From Planctomycetota bacterium (GTDB lineage: Bacteria > Planctomycetota > Planctomycetia > Pirellulales > Pirellulaceae), in assembly GCA_024274855.1 (NCBI GenBank), contig JAJSAJ010000847.1, positions 1-26,860 on the forward strand: DNA of 26,860 nucleotides, in the 5' to 3' direction. Position 1 is the first letter of the stretch. Every line of letters starts with the position of its first letter. Below are positions 1-8,720 of this stretch, piece after piece. The position numbers and the translations under genes are program-made. Below the pieces are notes generated by a model, which was given only the letters and a program-made list of their open reading frames with translations, searched no databases and was not told the DNA's origin.

Positions 1-1020
1 GTGGGAGGGCTCGGCGAGGCGTTGTTTTTCGGCCTCCTTTTTGTGCTCGGTGCCGCGTCGTTGACCTATTTGATCGCCTCGCAGGTGCTTGTGACCAGTC
101 AGGCCGTTTATCAGCCGGGATTCGGATTCTGGCTGATGATTCTGGTTGCCTCCTCATTCACACTGATCGGTGGCGGCGGCGTAATCTATACCGTGTTGCA
201 GGTCGGTACGTCGGCCGAACGCCGGTCTGCAATGGTGCAGCGCGCTACCGATTTGGATTTGATCGGGGATGCGAGGCACCCCCAACGCCTGTTCCCAACC
301 ATTCCCAAAGACGCAAATTTGACCAATAGCCCGGGTGTGCGTCTGGCTTATCGATTGCCGGTGACGCACGGTGGTGCCTGGGTGCTTCTTTCTTCCGCAT
401 TGTTCTTTCTGATCTGGAATGGGGTTGCGTTGATCTTGGTCACGGTGGCGATCAAGAGCCACTTGGCGGAAAATCCCGACTGGTTCTTGACTGTTTTTGC
501 CGTCCCGTTCCTGTTGATTGGCGTATGGGCCGCCTATTTTTTTGCCAAGCAAATGTTGCTGCACACTGGGATTGGGCCAACGAGCGTTGAAATTTCGGAT
601 CATCCTCTGCACCCGGGGCAGGAATACGAGATCTTTGTGTCACAAGCGGGCCGCCTTTACGTCCATTCACTTGTCGTGAACCTGGTTTGTGAGGAACAAT
701 CAACGTACCGCCAGGGGACCGACATCAGAACGGATCACTGCTGCGTCTATCGTGAGCAAGTGTTGCTGGCGGAGGAGTTTCGCGTTGAACCGAGCAAGGC
801 CTTTGAATGCGAGGGGCAATTTACCGTGCCGACGGGCGTTATGCACTCGTTTCAAGCAAGCTACAACGCTGTTTCGTGGAAGTTAGAGGTCTGTGGCGAC
901 GTTAAATCGTGGCCCACATTCAGACGTAGCTTTCCTGTTGTCGTCTATCCACCGGAAAGCGAGCAGGGGCCACCGGAAAGCGAGCAGGGGCCACCGGAAA
1001 ACGAGCAGAGGACCGCCTGA
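1..1020 (+). CDS. Four-helix membrane protein with C-terminal arrestin-like domain (probably 5'-partial)
   Basis: I do not recognise a named family. About four hydrophobic helices are visible (residues ~8-30, 42-66, 126-150, 161-183). A soluble, beta-rich C-terminal part follows (~193-318) whose layout (PGQEYEIFVSQ, then FTVP..MHSFQASYN..SWKLEV, then RRSFPVVVYP) looks like an arrestin-fold domain; that reading is inference. The tail carries three tandem copies of a seven-residue Pro/Glu unit. The reading frame is open from base 1 (GTG), so the true start may lie outside the window. Its TGA overlaps the ATG of the next gene (TGATG), suggesting translational coupling. It probably anchors or presents a partner of the two downstream proteins at the membrane; the exact role is unknown. 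Confidence 0.75.
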   Translation: MGGLGEALFFGLLFVLGAASLTYLIASQVLVTSQAVYQPGFGFWLMILVASSFTLIGGGGVIYTVLQVGTSAERRSAMVQRATDLDLIGDARHPQRLFPTIPKDANLTNSPGVRLAYRLPVTHGGAWVLLSSALFFLIWNGVALILVTVAIKSHLAENPDWFLTVFAVPFLLIGVWAAYFFAKQMLLHTGIGPTSVEISDHPLHPGQEYEIFVSQAGRLYVHSLVVNLVCEEQSTYRQGTDIRTDHCCVYREQVLLAEEFRVEPSKAFECEGQFTVPTGVMHSFQASYNAVSWKLEVCGDVKSWPTFRRSFPVVVYPPESEQGPPESEQGPPENEQRTA

Positions 1021-1427
1021 TGGAGCCGCTGATCAGCATTCGTATTCGCAACCAGCATCGTTCGTTTCAGCCGGGTGAAGTGCTGGAGTGTGAATACCAG
1101 ATTGATGCGGTCAAGGCGGAGGACGTCCAGGCGGCCGAAGCGTCCGTGCTTTGGCACACGGAAGGAAAGGGTGACGAAGATTTGGCCGTGCATTACTTCG
1201 AACGTCGAACGCCGGGCGATGCCGAAGGGGGGGATCTGCGCGCCTTGCGGTGTTTCCAGACAGTACTCCCGCCCAGCCCGCTCACCTATCCCGGGATAAT
1301 CTTGAGAATTCGGTGGTGTGTGCGTGTCCGTGCGTTTTTGCGCCGTGGAAAAGAAGTCTTTCTCGAACAGACGTTTGTTCTGGGAAGCACTCCGCGGGCG
1401 ACCGAAGTTGTCGAGCAGGGCGCCTAG
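1020..1427 (+). CDS. Small hypothetical protein, arrestin-like/beta-sandwich
   Basis: This is a 135-residue protein with no signal peptide or membrane segment. The pattern of a PGEVLECEY strand near the N-terminus, an SPLTYPG segment and a C-terminal strand rich in IRWCVRVRAF resembles the soluble half of the upstream membrane protein and arrestin-like domains generally. That similarity is my reading of the pattern, not an alignment. The start ATG overlaps the upstream stop by one base, and the next gene begins 22 bp downstream, so the three genes very likely form one operon. No catalytic motif is visible; a structural or adaptor role is the likeliest guess. Confidence 0.75.
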   Translation: MEPLISIRIRNQHRSFQPGEVLECEYQIDAVKAEDVQAAEASVLWHTEGKGDEDLAVHYFERRTPGDAEGGDLRALRCFQTVLPPSPLTYPGIILRIRWCVRVRAFLRRGKEVFLEQTFVLGSTPRATEVVEQGA

Positions 1428-1449
1428 TGATCAGGCAGGCTCGCGACCC

Positions 1450-2034
1450 GTGAACGGAAATCCTTTTTCAACCTGTCATGTGCGACCGGGCGCTGTCGCC
1501 TATCGGTTCCCCGACACTGAATCGGCTGAGCGATTGGTCGCGAAGCTCGAGCAGTATCGCTGGCGGGGACAGATTGTCGGCCCGCACGGTACCGGCAAAA
1601 CCACGTTGCTGCACGCGTTGGTGCCAATTCTTGAGCAACGAGGCCGGCAGCCGATTTGGATCACGCTGCACGCGCCACAGCGTCGGTTTCACAAATCCAT
1701 TCGGGATGGTGCGCGTTCGTGGCGCGAACATTCACAAGTGATTGTCGATGGTTACGAACAACTCGGATTCCCCTCTCGGCGCTGGCTGCATTGGCGTTGT
1801 CGCCGCGCGCGGTGCGGACTGTTGATTACGACCCATGCGCCGGCCCGCATGCCCCATTTGTTCCACACGCGTTCGTCGCTGCAGCTGGTCCGCGATATCA
1901 CAAACGGTTTATTGGAAGGGCATTCTGGTTGCATTTCGCCCGAGGATGTCGCGCGCTGTTTCGCGATGCATGGCGGAAATGTCCGGGACACGTTGTTCGC
2001 ATTGTACGACATCTATCAACGACGCCGGTTATGA
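1450..2034 (+). CDS. Small P-loop ATPase (AAA-like)
   Basis: The 194-residue protein starts at GTG 1450. The same frame is open further upstream but would overlap the preceding gene by over 100 bp, so the short start is preferred. A Walker A motif GPHGTGKTT lies at residues ~44-52, a Walker B-like VIVDGYEQL at ~97-105, and an LLITTHAP strand at ~124-131 could act as a sensor. This order matches small AAA/RecA-type NTPases. The C-terminal ~50 residues (SPEDVARCFAMHGGNVRDTL) resemble the helical lid of AAA proteins. It is the third gene of the cassette with the membrane and arrestin-like proteins, so it may supply ATP-driven remodelling or assembly for them. Substrate unknown. Confidence 0.75.
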   Translation: MNGNPFSTCHVRPGAVAYRFPDTESAERLVAKLEQYRWRGQIVGPHGTGKTTLLHALVPILEQRGRQPIWITLHAPQRRFHKSIRDGARSWREHSQVIVDGYEQLGFPSRRWLHWRCRRARCGLLITTHAPARMPHLFHTRSSLQLVRDITNGLLEGHSGCISPEDVARCFAMHGGNVRDTLFALYDIYQRRRL

Positions 2035-2481
2035 GTGCTTGCATTCCGACCGGGCCTTGCTGGATTCGGCCCATTTGGCGCGAACGGAACACGCTACGAA
2101 TTGCCCTATTGTGCACGGTTCCCCAGCCTGGCATGCTTGCTCGTTTCGTACCGCTTGCCTCTGCGCCGTCATTGGTCGGAAAACCATCGAGAAACGCGAT
2201 TTCTGGAAACTTTTGGTTAACTTTTGCATCGTCGTGACCTAACATTCACCAGACCCGTGCTGCTGTGGTCGCTCGTGGGGCGGAACCATCGGTGTGTCGA
2301 GTCGGGCGGAGCCAAATTGGCACTCGCGGATGCGACGCGGGCTGAACTGTCCTTAATCAGGTAAAGCCTTTGCCACCGTAGCACTGGCGAAATTGTGGGA
2401 ATTCGATCAAGTAGGCGGTCGGTGCAATTGCCGTCGATCGCGAGGTTTGTCTGAGTCGGCATGTGAATTCGGAGCAAGATG
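2035..2481. other. Intergenic region, no convincing gene
   Basis: The stretch between the P-loop ATPase gene and the secreted protein is ~450 bp. A 68-codon frame starts at ATG 2031, overlapping the ATPase stop (ATGA), but its composition (rich in W, R, P, C) resembles a shadow frame. No terminator, tRNA or recognised repeat was seen. It presumably holds the promoter of the secreted protein. Confidence 0.4.
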
Positions 2482-3705
2482 ATGGGGAAATGGGTCGTTC
2501 GAACAATAGTGTGGGTGTGTCTGGCTGCTAGCTTTGCGCTTGCTGAAACACCAAAGGCTAATGCCAATACGTTTCTGGATTGGCTGCATGGGCGAAACAC
2601 CGACGAGACGATCGTCTGTTATCCTACGTACTGTTACGATCCTTGTGTGCAATACGATCCGTGCAATCCATGCGCTACGCAAGTGGTGCCTCAGGGCCAA
2701 GCGGTGGCGCCAAACTGGGGTACCAGCCCAATGGTGCAGCCGGCCCCGCCGGCAGTCAATCCTATTCCGCAAACGTATTACAAGACGAACTGGGAAAAAG
2801 TGCCGGTGACACGTTATCGTCCGGTCGTGTACAGCGATCCGGCTACCGGTTATCCGCTTACCGTGATGGATCCATGCACGACCTATACCTGGATGCCCGA
2901 GCGGCGACGGCAGAGTTTTTTGAGTCGTCTGTTTCACGGTGCGGATCCACCACCGGCAGCCGTGATACCTCAAGCCACGCCGTGTGCTCCGCCCTGTTAC
3001 TCTCCGGTAATGTCCGATTGCGGCATTCCCGCAGCCTCCAGTTGTTGCACGCCCTCAGCCCCGGCAATGGGACCAATCGGATCGGTTACCCCGATTCCCA
3101 CCTCGCCCGCCCCCTATTACCCATCGAGTCCTCCGAGCAGCCCGATGGTGCCGATGACGCCAGGTACGAGCCCCCAAGGCATTCAGACGCCCGGAGCGGC
3201 GGTCGTTCCACCGGCCGGCGCGCAGCAAGTGCCGTCGGCTCAACCGGCCGTTCCAGCGGATGTCACGCCGCGGCTCAAACCGAATATCGTCCCAAATAAG
3301 AAGCCGGCAGCGAAATCGAGCGCCATGACTACCATCCCGTGGGGTGCGGGCCGGAATGGGGCGATTCGCCGAAGCTTGGCTGAGGAGCCGCCGGCACGTG
3401 TTCCGTCAAGCTCGCCGCAGTCTGGAACCCTCAGGTTGAGACCGGTGCCAGACCCCGATGCCACGTCGAACGAGCGCCGATCCAAGTCGACTCCCGTCCT
3501 GCTTAATCCTCGCGATCGAACAGCGAGGGCTCGCCCCGTGCGCGCGGGAACCTACTCGGCAATTGCCTGGCCATCACATGCGGCCTTGGTCCCCACGACG
3601 ACGCACCGCCAAGCGACGCGACCGGTTCAGGCCAGTCGTGGCGGCGATGCGACGCGCTACACACCGGCCTGGGACGATTCGGGCTGGACGACCATTCGCC
3701 CGTAA
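2482..3705 (+). CDS. Secreted Pro/Cys-rich hypothetical protein
   Basis: A clear Sec signal peptide (basic MGKWVVR, hydrophobic TIVWVCLAASFALA, small-residue cleavage region before ANT) opens a ~407-residue protein. The next segment is rich in paired Cys and Tyr-Pro (CYPTYCYDPCVQYDPCNPC), followed by a long low-complexity stretch of Pro, Ser, Thr and Ala, and a basic C-terminal third. GGAG at 2471-2474 lies 7 bp before ATG 2482, a better spacing than the ATG at 2479. Such proteins are common in planctomycetes and have no known activity; a disulphide-linked cell-surface or envelope protein is a reasonable guess. Its base use and amino-acid bias differ from neighbouring housekeeping genes, as expected for low-complexity secreted proteins. 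Confidence 0.75.
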   Translation: MGKWVVRTIVWVCLAASFALAETPKANANTFLDWLHGRNTDETIVCYPTYCYDPCVQYDPCNPCATQVVPQGQAVAPNWGTSPMVQPAPPAVNPIPQTYYKTNWEKVPVTRYRPVVYSDPATGYPLTVMDPCTTYTWMPERRRQSFLSRLFHGADPPPAAVIPQATPCAPPCYSPVMSDCGIPAASSCCTPSAPAMGPIGSVTPIPTSPAPYYPSSPPSSPMVPMTPGTSPQGIQTPGAAVVPPAGAQQVPSAQPAVPADVTPRLKPNIVPNKKPAAKSSAMTTIPWGAGRNGAIRRSLAEEPPARVPSSSPQSGTLRLRPVPDPDATSNERRSKSTPVLLNPRDRTARARPVRAGTYSAIAWPSHAALVPTTTHRQATRPVQASRGGDATRYTPAWDDSGWTTIRP

Positions 3706-3887
3706 CCGAGTGACCCGGCGGTTGTTGCAGGCCGAAATCTGTCCTAGCATACAGGCAACGCGTTGGCGTGACGCATTGCGTTTTCCTGTTGAACCGTGCT
3801 CGGACGCAAGATGTCGGTGCCGGAAGCATCTTTGATGCCCCCGTGACGGCCTCCGATTTGGCACGGGGTACCATCGAATCGACCACC

Positions 3888-4874
3888 ATGCCCGCTAATT
3901 TGACCCAGCAGTATCTCAAAGCGGAGACGGCTTATCGCCAGGCGGCGACGCTTGCTGAGGAATTAGAGTGCCTCCAGCTGATGCTTCGCGAGCTTCCCAA
4001 GCATAAGGGAACCGATAAGCTTCAGGCCGAGCTGAAACAGAAGATCAGCAAGACCAAGAAGGAGCTGCAGCAGGCACCCAAAGCGAAGCGAGCCGGGTTC
4101 CGCATTCCGCGACAAGGAGCTGGTCGCGTGGTCGTGATCGGCGCGCCGAATGTCGGCAAAAGCCAGCTATTATGTGCCATGACGCGAGCCAGGCCGGAAG
4201 TCGCCCCCTATCCGTTTACGACTCGTGAGCCAATCCCCGGGATGATGCCCTGGCAAGACGTCATGGTTCAGATGATTGACACGCCGCCCATCACACCTTA
4301 CGTGCTCGATTCCGATACTCTCTCGCTGATCCGCGGAGCCGATCTGGTTCTGCTGCTTGCCGATCTGGGCAGCGACGACGGCATCCAACAGGTTCAAGAC
4401 GTGGTTGATCGAACGGATCAGACTCGCACTCGACTAGCTCCAGAAACGTACATCGATCAGAACGACATTGGATTGACCTTTACAAAGACGCTGCTGATCC
4501 CCAACAAAATCGATGCTGCGGAAGCTGCGGATCGTTTGGAATTGCTGCACGAGTTCTGTGAGTTTTCGTTTACCGAATATGTAGTTTCCGCGCATCGAGG
4601 GACCGGCCTCGAGTCGCTTCGGGAGGCAGTTTTTCGAGCTCTGGACGTTGTCCGCGTCTACACGAAAATGCCGAACCAGAAGCAACCCGATTACTCGCGT
4701 CCCTATACGATCCATCAAGGTGGAACACTGTTGGACGTCGCCGAGTTGATTCACAAGGACTTTGTGCGGAACCTCAAGAACGCCCGGGTATGGGGCAGCC
4801 ATGTTCATGATGGAACGGTTGTCAAAGGAGATTATGTTGTGCATGACCAGGACGTCGTCGAATTGCACATTTGA
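3888..4874 (+). CDS. DRG/Obg-like GTPase with C-terminal TGS domain
   Basis: The 328-residue GTP-binding protein has an N-terminal coiled coil (~10-65, KAETAYRQ... to ...SKTKKELQQ). The G domain carries G1 GAPNVGKS (85-92), a switch region around PFTTREP (109-115), G3 DTPP (131-134, replacing the usual DxPG) and G4 NKID (206-209). A TGS domain occupies ~258-328 (RPYTIHQGGTLLDVAELIH ... VVKGDYVVHDQDVVELHI). This is the architecture of the DRG branch of Obg-related GTPases, which act on ribosomes or RNA. The start at ATG 3888 (MPANLTQQ) is chosen because translation upstream of it looks non-coding. The PolX gene begins 65 bp downstream on the same strand. The DTPP variant is seen in related bacterial and archaeal TGS GTPases, so activity is likely retained. 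Confidence 0.88.
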   Translation: MPANLTQQYLKAETAYRQAATLAEELECLQLMLRELPKHKGTDKLQAELKQKISKTKKELQQAPKAKRAGFRIPRQGAGRVVVIGAPNVGKSQLLCAMTRARPEVAPYPFTTREPIPGMMPWQDVMVQMIDTPPITPYVLDSDTLSLIRGADLVLLLADLGSDDGIQQVQDVVDRTDQTRTRLAPETYIDQNDIGLTFTKTLLIPNKIDAAEAADRLELLHEFCEFSFTEYVVSAHRGTGLESLREAVFRALDVVRVYTKMPNQKQPDYSRPYTIHQGGTLLDVAELIHKDFVRNLKNARVWGSHVHDGTVVKGDYVVHDQDVVELHI

Positions 4875-4939
4875 TCCGGCGTGTCACACGCCGCTGGCTG
4901 GAAGAAGTGTTGACCTCCGTTCCCGGAAAGAGAATTGCC

Positions 4940-6679
4940 GTGTTGAGCAACTCGCGGATCGCCGATGTGTTGGACCAACTTGCCGACTTGCTCGAGTTTC
5001 AGGGCGCCAATGCGTTTCGAATTCGTGCGTATCGCAGCGCGACGCGAGCGATTCGAAACACGTCGACATCAATCGCTCAAGTTGCCCAACAGCACCCGAA
5101 GAATCTGACCCACATCGACGGAATCGGCAAGTCGGTCGCCGAGAAATGCGTCGAATTGGTGCAGCGAGGCTCGCTCGATCAGCTTGATCAACTGCTGCGA
5201 CAAATCCCTAAAAGCGTACTGGCCATGCTTCGGATTCCCGGACTCGGGCCGAAAAAAGCCGCCGCCATCTATCAGCAACTGGGGATCACGACGCTTGAGC
5301 AGTTGCGAGAAGCCTGCGAAGCTGAGCGAATTCGGACGCTCAAGGGATTCGGACCCAAGAGTGAACAGATGATTCTGAAAGGAATCGGCTTGGCCGAGCG
5401 GGCCGGAAAACGGATCTATTGGGCGGTTGCTGACCAGCAGGTTCAGCAGTTGCGAGATTATATGGCTGGTTGCCACGCGGTTCAACAGTTGGAGTTCGCC
5501 GGCAGTTATCGTCGTGGGAAGGAAACCGTGGGCGATCTGGATCTACTGGTTGTTTCCGAGGATTCAACACGCGTGATGGACTACTTCGGTCGGTTCCCGG
5601 ACGTTGCTGATACGATCGCTCGTGGCGAGACGAAAATGTCCGTTCGTCTCGGAGACGGCCTGCAAGTCGACCTGCGTGTTGTGACCAGCAGGTCTTTCGG
5701 CGCAGCCCTTCAGTACTTTACGGGCTCCAAGGAACATAACGTCATTTTGCGAAGCTTGGCCAAGAAAGAGAATCTGAAAATCAACGAATACGGAGTTTTT
5801 CGTCTGGAAGACCAGACCGAACAGGTTGTTGCCGGCCAGACAGAGGCGGATGTCTATAATGTCCTTGGGTTGCCTGTTTTTCCACCGGAACTGCGCGAGG
5901 CCCGCCAGGAATTCCAATGGGCAGCGCGAAACGAACTACCTGAACTTGTCACAGCGTCCGACATCCGGGGCGATCTACACATGCACACGACCGCGACAGA
6001 TGGCAACGGGACGCTGGAAGAGATGGTCGACGCGGCCCGGAAACGCGGATTGGACTTTGTCGCCATTACAGACCATTCACAACGCTTGTCGATGCTGGAC
6101 GGCTTGGATCCGAAACGGTTGCTCGATCAATGGTCACAAATCGACCAACTGAATGATCAGCTCGATGGCGACTTTCTGGTTCTCAAAGGGATCGAATGCG
6201 ATATCCTTGAGAATGGCGATATGGATCTCCCCGACGAGGTGTTGGCACAGGCCGATTGGGTTGTGGCAAGCGTCCATTTTGGCCAACGGCAGTCGCGAGA
6301 ACAGATCACTAGCCGCATCCTCGGGGCATTGGCACATCCTTTTGTGTCGGCGATTGCACACCCGACGGGTCGGCTGATTAATCGGCGGGATGCCTACGAA
6401 GTGGATATGGAGGCCGTATTGCAAGCGGCCTCCGAACACGGAAAGCTCATGGAACTGAATGCCCACCCGGCTCGACTCGATCTGAACGATGTTCACTGTG
6501 CGGCCGCTAAAGAACTTGGTGTTCCGATCGTGATCAGTACCGATGCCCATTCCGTTGCCGGCCTCGACATGATGCGTTATGGCGTGCTGCAAGCGCGCCG
6601 CGGCGGTCTGACTGCGAGCGATGTGGCCAATACGCACACGTGGGCCGAAATTCAACAAGCAATTGGCGGAAAAAGATAG
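4940..6679 (+). CDS. polX: DNA polymerase X family protein with PHP domain
   Basis: This bacterial PolX is predicted to fill short DNA gaps in base-excision and end repair, with 3'-5' exonuclease/AP-processing from its PHP domain. Numbering is from GTG 4940: helix-hairpin-helix/8-kDa region ~3-150 (IDGIGKSVAEKC, IPGLGPKKA, LKGFGPKSE), nucleotidyltransferase palm with GSYRRG (~188-193), the metal-binding GDLDLLV (Asp199, Asp201) and a third Asp in VDLRV (~244). The PHP domain has DLHMHT (~345), ITDHS (~376), IAHPTG (~472) and STDAH (~533). The 579 residues match the family's usual size. The start is set by SD-like GGAAAGAG at 4925-4932; TTG 4943 (LSNSRIAD) is an alternative. It follows the TGS GTPase and is probably co-transcribed. 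All catalytic acidic residues appear intact. Confidence 0.95.
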   Translation: MLSNSRIADVLDQLADLLEFQGANAFRIRAYRSATRAIRNTSTSIAQVAQQHPKNLTHIDGIGKSVAEKCVELVQRGSLDQLDQLLRQIPKSVLAMLRIPGLGPKKAAAIYQQLGITTLEQLREACEAERIRTLKGFGPKSEQMILKGIGLAERAGKRIYWAVADQQVQQLRDYMAGCHAVQQLEFAGSYRRGKETVGDLDLLVVSEDSTRVMDYFGRFPDVADTIARGETKMSVRLGDGLQVDLRVVTSRSFGAALQYFTGSKEHNVILRSLAKKENLKINEYGVFRLEDQTEQVVAGQTEADVYNVLGLPVFPPELREARQEFQWAARNELPELVTASDIRGDLHMHTTATDGNGTLEEMVDAARKRGLDFVAITDHSQRLSMLDGLDPKRLLDQWSQIDQLNDQLDGDFLVLKGIECDILENGDMDLPDEVLAQADWVVASVHFGQRQSREQITSRILGALAHPFVSAIAHPTGRLINRRDAYEVDMEAVLQAASEHGKLMELNAHPARLDLNDVHCAAAKELGVPIVISTDAHSVAGLDMMRYGVLQARRGGLTASDVANTHTWAEIQQAIGGKR

Positions 6680-6710
6680 CCCCAGCGTTACCGAAAATCC
6701 CATGTGCGAT

Positions 6711-6741
6711 GGGCATGTAGCCCGCCGAGAATCGTTTTTTT
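6711..6741 (+). terminator. Possible weak terminator downstream of polX
   Basis: A short GGGC/GCCC hairpin (6711-6714 with 6720-6723) lies 12 bases before a run of seven T (6735-6741). The stem is weak and the T run is offset, so this is only a candidate for ending the plus-strand GTPase-polX transcript. Confidence 0.25.
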
Positions 6742-6787
6742 CGAGCCAAGCTTGGCAGAGTCGACGCAAGTGCGGGATGTAGGACAG

Positions 6788-6818
6788 AAAACGGGCTGCC
6801 ACGCGGTGTGACAGCCCG
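6788..6818 (-). terminator. Candidate terminator of the DUF1559 gene
   Basis: CGGGCTG at 6792-6798 pairs with CAGCCCG at 6812-6818, with an inner CAC/GTG pairing. On the minus strand the hairpin is followed by TTTT (6788-6791), about 65 bp past the DUF1559 stop. The T tract is short, so confidence is moderate. Confidence 0.45.
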
Positions 6819-6883
6819 CTGTCGGTTTGTAGGTAACATCCGGTCCGGTCCAGAGACGCCCGGAACCGGACATTTAGGGTAGT

Positions 6884-8023
6884 CTAGAACTCGTCCTGGA
6901 GTATTTCCGATCCGGCCTTGGTGCCTAACGCCCCCCAGACACCGTAGGGGCTGGTTCCGGGGATCTGGTTGGGGATGTGGACGCAGGGGTCTTCACGTGA
7001 AGGATCCCGGCATGCCAAAACACCCGTGTTGATCGTTTCGGCAATGAACCGGACCGAACCATCAGCCAGGGCTGTATTTACGCCCCCCGGGTGGTAGCTG
7101 TCCGGTGGGAACAGGCCCCAGGAAGTTGTCCAACGGTTGCTCGCACAGTTTGGCGAGTTGGGGGACAGGACCGTGCAAAAGCTGGTCTCCCACGGACCAC
7201 CCGAGTAGAGCGTGTATCCGCGATACTGAGCCACGTTGATGGGTCCAAGAAGCGTGCTTTGTGGTCCTTTGTGCGCCAAACACGCAAGAGGCCCGCCATC
7301 GCCGGCTAGTGTTCCTCCGCTTTCCATGACTGTGCAGCCGTGCAACTTGACGCAAGCGGCGCCGCCTCGTGGACGAATCGTGTTTTCACTCAGCAAGATC
7401 GTGTTGCTGGTTCCGTCCTTGATGTCGCGAAAGCTGGTCGACTTGACCGGAGAGAACACGCCACGTGTGGTTTGGTCCCCCCACGTGTTGTAGAACTGGT
7501 CACCCGTTGATGCGACATAATTGCCCTGACCAAGCTGTGACGAGCTCTTTTTGGTTCCCTGACCGTCTGACGGACAGAGAACATCGGGGACAAGGGTTCG
7601 ATAAGGTATGTAGCCACTCCACACCGGATATGCACCACCTGGCGGGACAACACGACCGCTATAAGTCCCCCCGGCCATGATCTGGTCGTAGAGCGTTTTC
7701 TGCTCGTAGTAGGGCATCAAGTGCACCATCCAGCCAAGCGCATTGATCGTGCTCCGGTAATAGTTGCCACTACTCCAGTTGCCGGGCTGATAGGTCCCGA
7801 CTCTCAACGGCGGCAGCACTTTATGCGTGTCGTGATAATTGTGGCACGCCAACGCAAGCTGCTTCAGATTGTTCGAACACTGCATGCGCCGAGCGGCTTC
7901 GCGCGCCGCCTGAACGGCCGGCAGCAGCAGCGCGACCAGGATGCCAATGATGGCGATCACCACCAATAGCTCGACCAACGTAAAACCAGGGCGACGAAGG
8001 CGCCCGACAACATATCGTCTCAT
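6884..8023 (-). CDS. DUF1559 family protein with type IV pilin-like N-terminus
   Basis: A planctomycete-typical family. The N-terminus has the prepilin/pseudopilin signature: a basic leader, then G13-F14-TLVE with Glu at mature position 5, followed by a hydrophobic helix (VVIAIIGILVALLLPAV) and the AREAARRMQC segment shared by DUF1559 proteins. The C-terminal motif ALADGSVRFIAETIN (the family's H/N...DGSV box) is present. The 379 residues are within the usual size. The start at 8023 is supported by GGGAGGG (8031-8037 region) just upstream; a longer in-frame start at 8137 lacks such a site and would bury the prepilin leader. The gene stands alone, with a pyrimidine-rich leader on its coding strand. 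The protein is presumably processed by a prepilin peptidase and surface-exposed; its function is not known. Confidence 0.92.
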   Translation of the reverse strand: MRRYVVGRLRRPGFTLVELLVVIAIIGILVALLLPAVQAAREAARRMQCSNNLKQLALACHNYHDTHKVLPPLRVGTYQPGNWSSGNYYRSTINALGWMVHLMPYYEQKTLYDQIMAGGTYSGRVVPPGGAYPVWSGYIPYRTLVPDVLCPSDGQGTKKSSSQLGQGNYVASTGDQFYNTWGDQTTRGVFSPVKSTSFRDIKDGTSNTILLSENTIRPRGGAACVKLHGCTVMESGGTLAGDGGPLACLAHKGPQSTLLGPINVAQYRGYTLYSGGPWETSFCTVLSPNSPNCASNRWTTSWGLFPPDSYHPGGVNTALADGSVRFIAETINTGVLACRDPSREDPCVHIPNQIPGTSPYGVWGALGTKAGSEILQDEF

Positions 8024-8481
8024 AACACACCCTCCCACAAGAGAAAAGGAAAAAGAAAAACGACCACAAAACACGTTCCGCCACACCGTGCGAAACGTTG
8101 CGAACAAAGAAACCGTATAAAGAAAACGTATGGGCACGGAAACCGGTCAGCCGCTTTGACAGGGAAGCGTAGACAGCTTCGCCCGAAAAGGCCGCTCGGT
8201 CACCATGCTCGTCAGTGCAGTCGAACGGAATAAGCGAGTTCTTAATCGGGTGCCCGACTGGGCGCGCACAAAACAAACGATTAGGCGTCGAAAAGTTGGC
8301 CTACCAGAATCCACTGGCCCCCCAGCGACTCAAGCACGGCCTAAAAACCACGATATTTGTATCACAGATTGGTTCTGTTGGCAATTTTTTTTTGAAAAAC
8401 TATTTGGGGCCATGCGTCGTTCGGGGGGTGGGCTGGGGCGAGTCGGGCCGTTTTCTTGGACGTGGCCGAAGAGTTCTACGC
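8024..8481. other. Intergenic region upstream of the DUF1559 gene
   Basis: No gene was recognised here. On the minus strand the ~60 bp before the DUF1559 start is strongly pyrimidine-rich (GTTTTTCTTTTTCC and similar), and a TATACG-like -10 occurs near 8116. A run of nine or ten T lies near 8385. Downstream of this stretch the repeat arm beginning at 8482 takes over. Confidence 0.35.
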
Positions 8482-8701
8482 CCTAACGCGGACGACCGGA
8501 ACCATTCAGAAGTACGCTCCAGAAGCCGCCTGCTTTAGCTGGCGGAGCAGTCCCACAGTAAACCTAACGCGGACGACCGGAACCATTCAGAAGTGCACAA
8601 ACTTCGCGAAGGTCCAGACGTTCGTTTGAGCGTTAATACTACGTCGTAAATCGAAGTGCCTGAAAAGTTCTTGCCATTTTGCGAGGAACTTGATTGCTAA
8701 C
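8482..8701 (+). repeat. Left arm of a ~210-220 bp inverted repeat, containing a palindromic (REP-like) module
   Basis: Its reverse complement recurs at 10536-10744 with high identity along nearly the whole length. Inside the arm, a 32 bp sequence (CCTAACGCGGACGACCGGAA...) occurs twice exactly (8482-8513, 8563-8594), flanking a core with the imperfect hairpin CCGCCTGCTTTAGCTGGCGG. The same core and flank build the array at 21246-21510. No reading frame is credible. Confidence 0.85.
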
Positions 8702-8720
8702 GCCCTAATCGTCCAAGATG

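Noticed and set aside
2031..2237. 68-codon frame overlapping the P-loop ATPase stop (ATGA)
   Set aside because: The overlap is attractive, but the frame is just the continuation of a shadow frame, has no ribosome site beyond chance and no recognisable content.
6990..7006. CTTCACGTGAAG, parS-like palindrome
   Set aside because: It shares only the inner TTCACGTGAA with parS, lacks the outer TGT/ACA, and lies inside the DUF1559 coding sequence.
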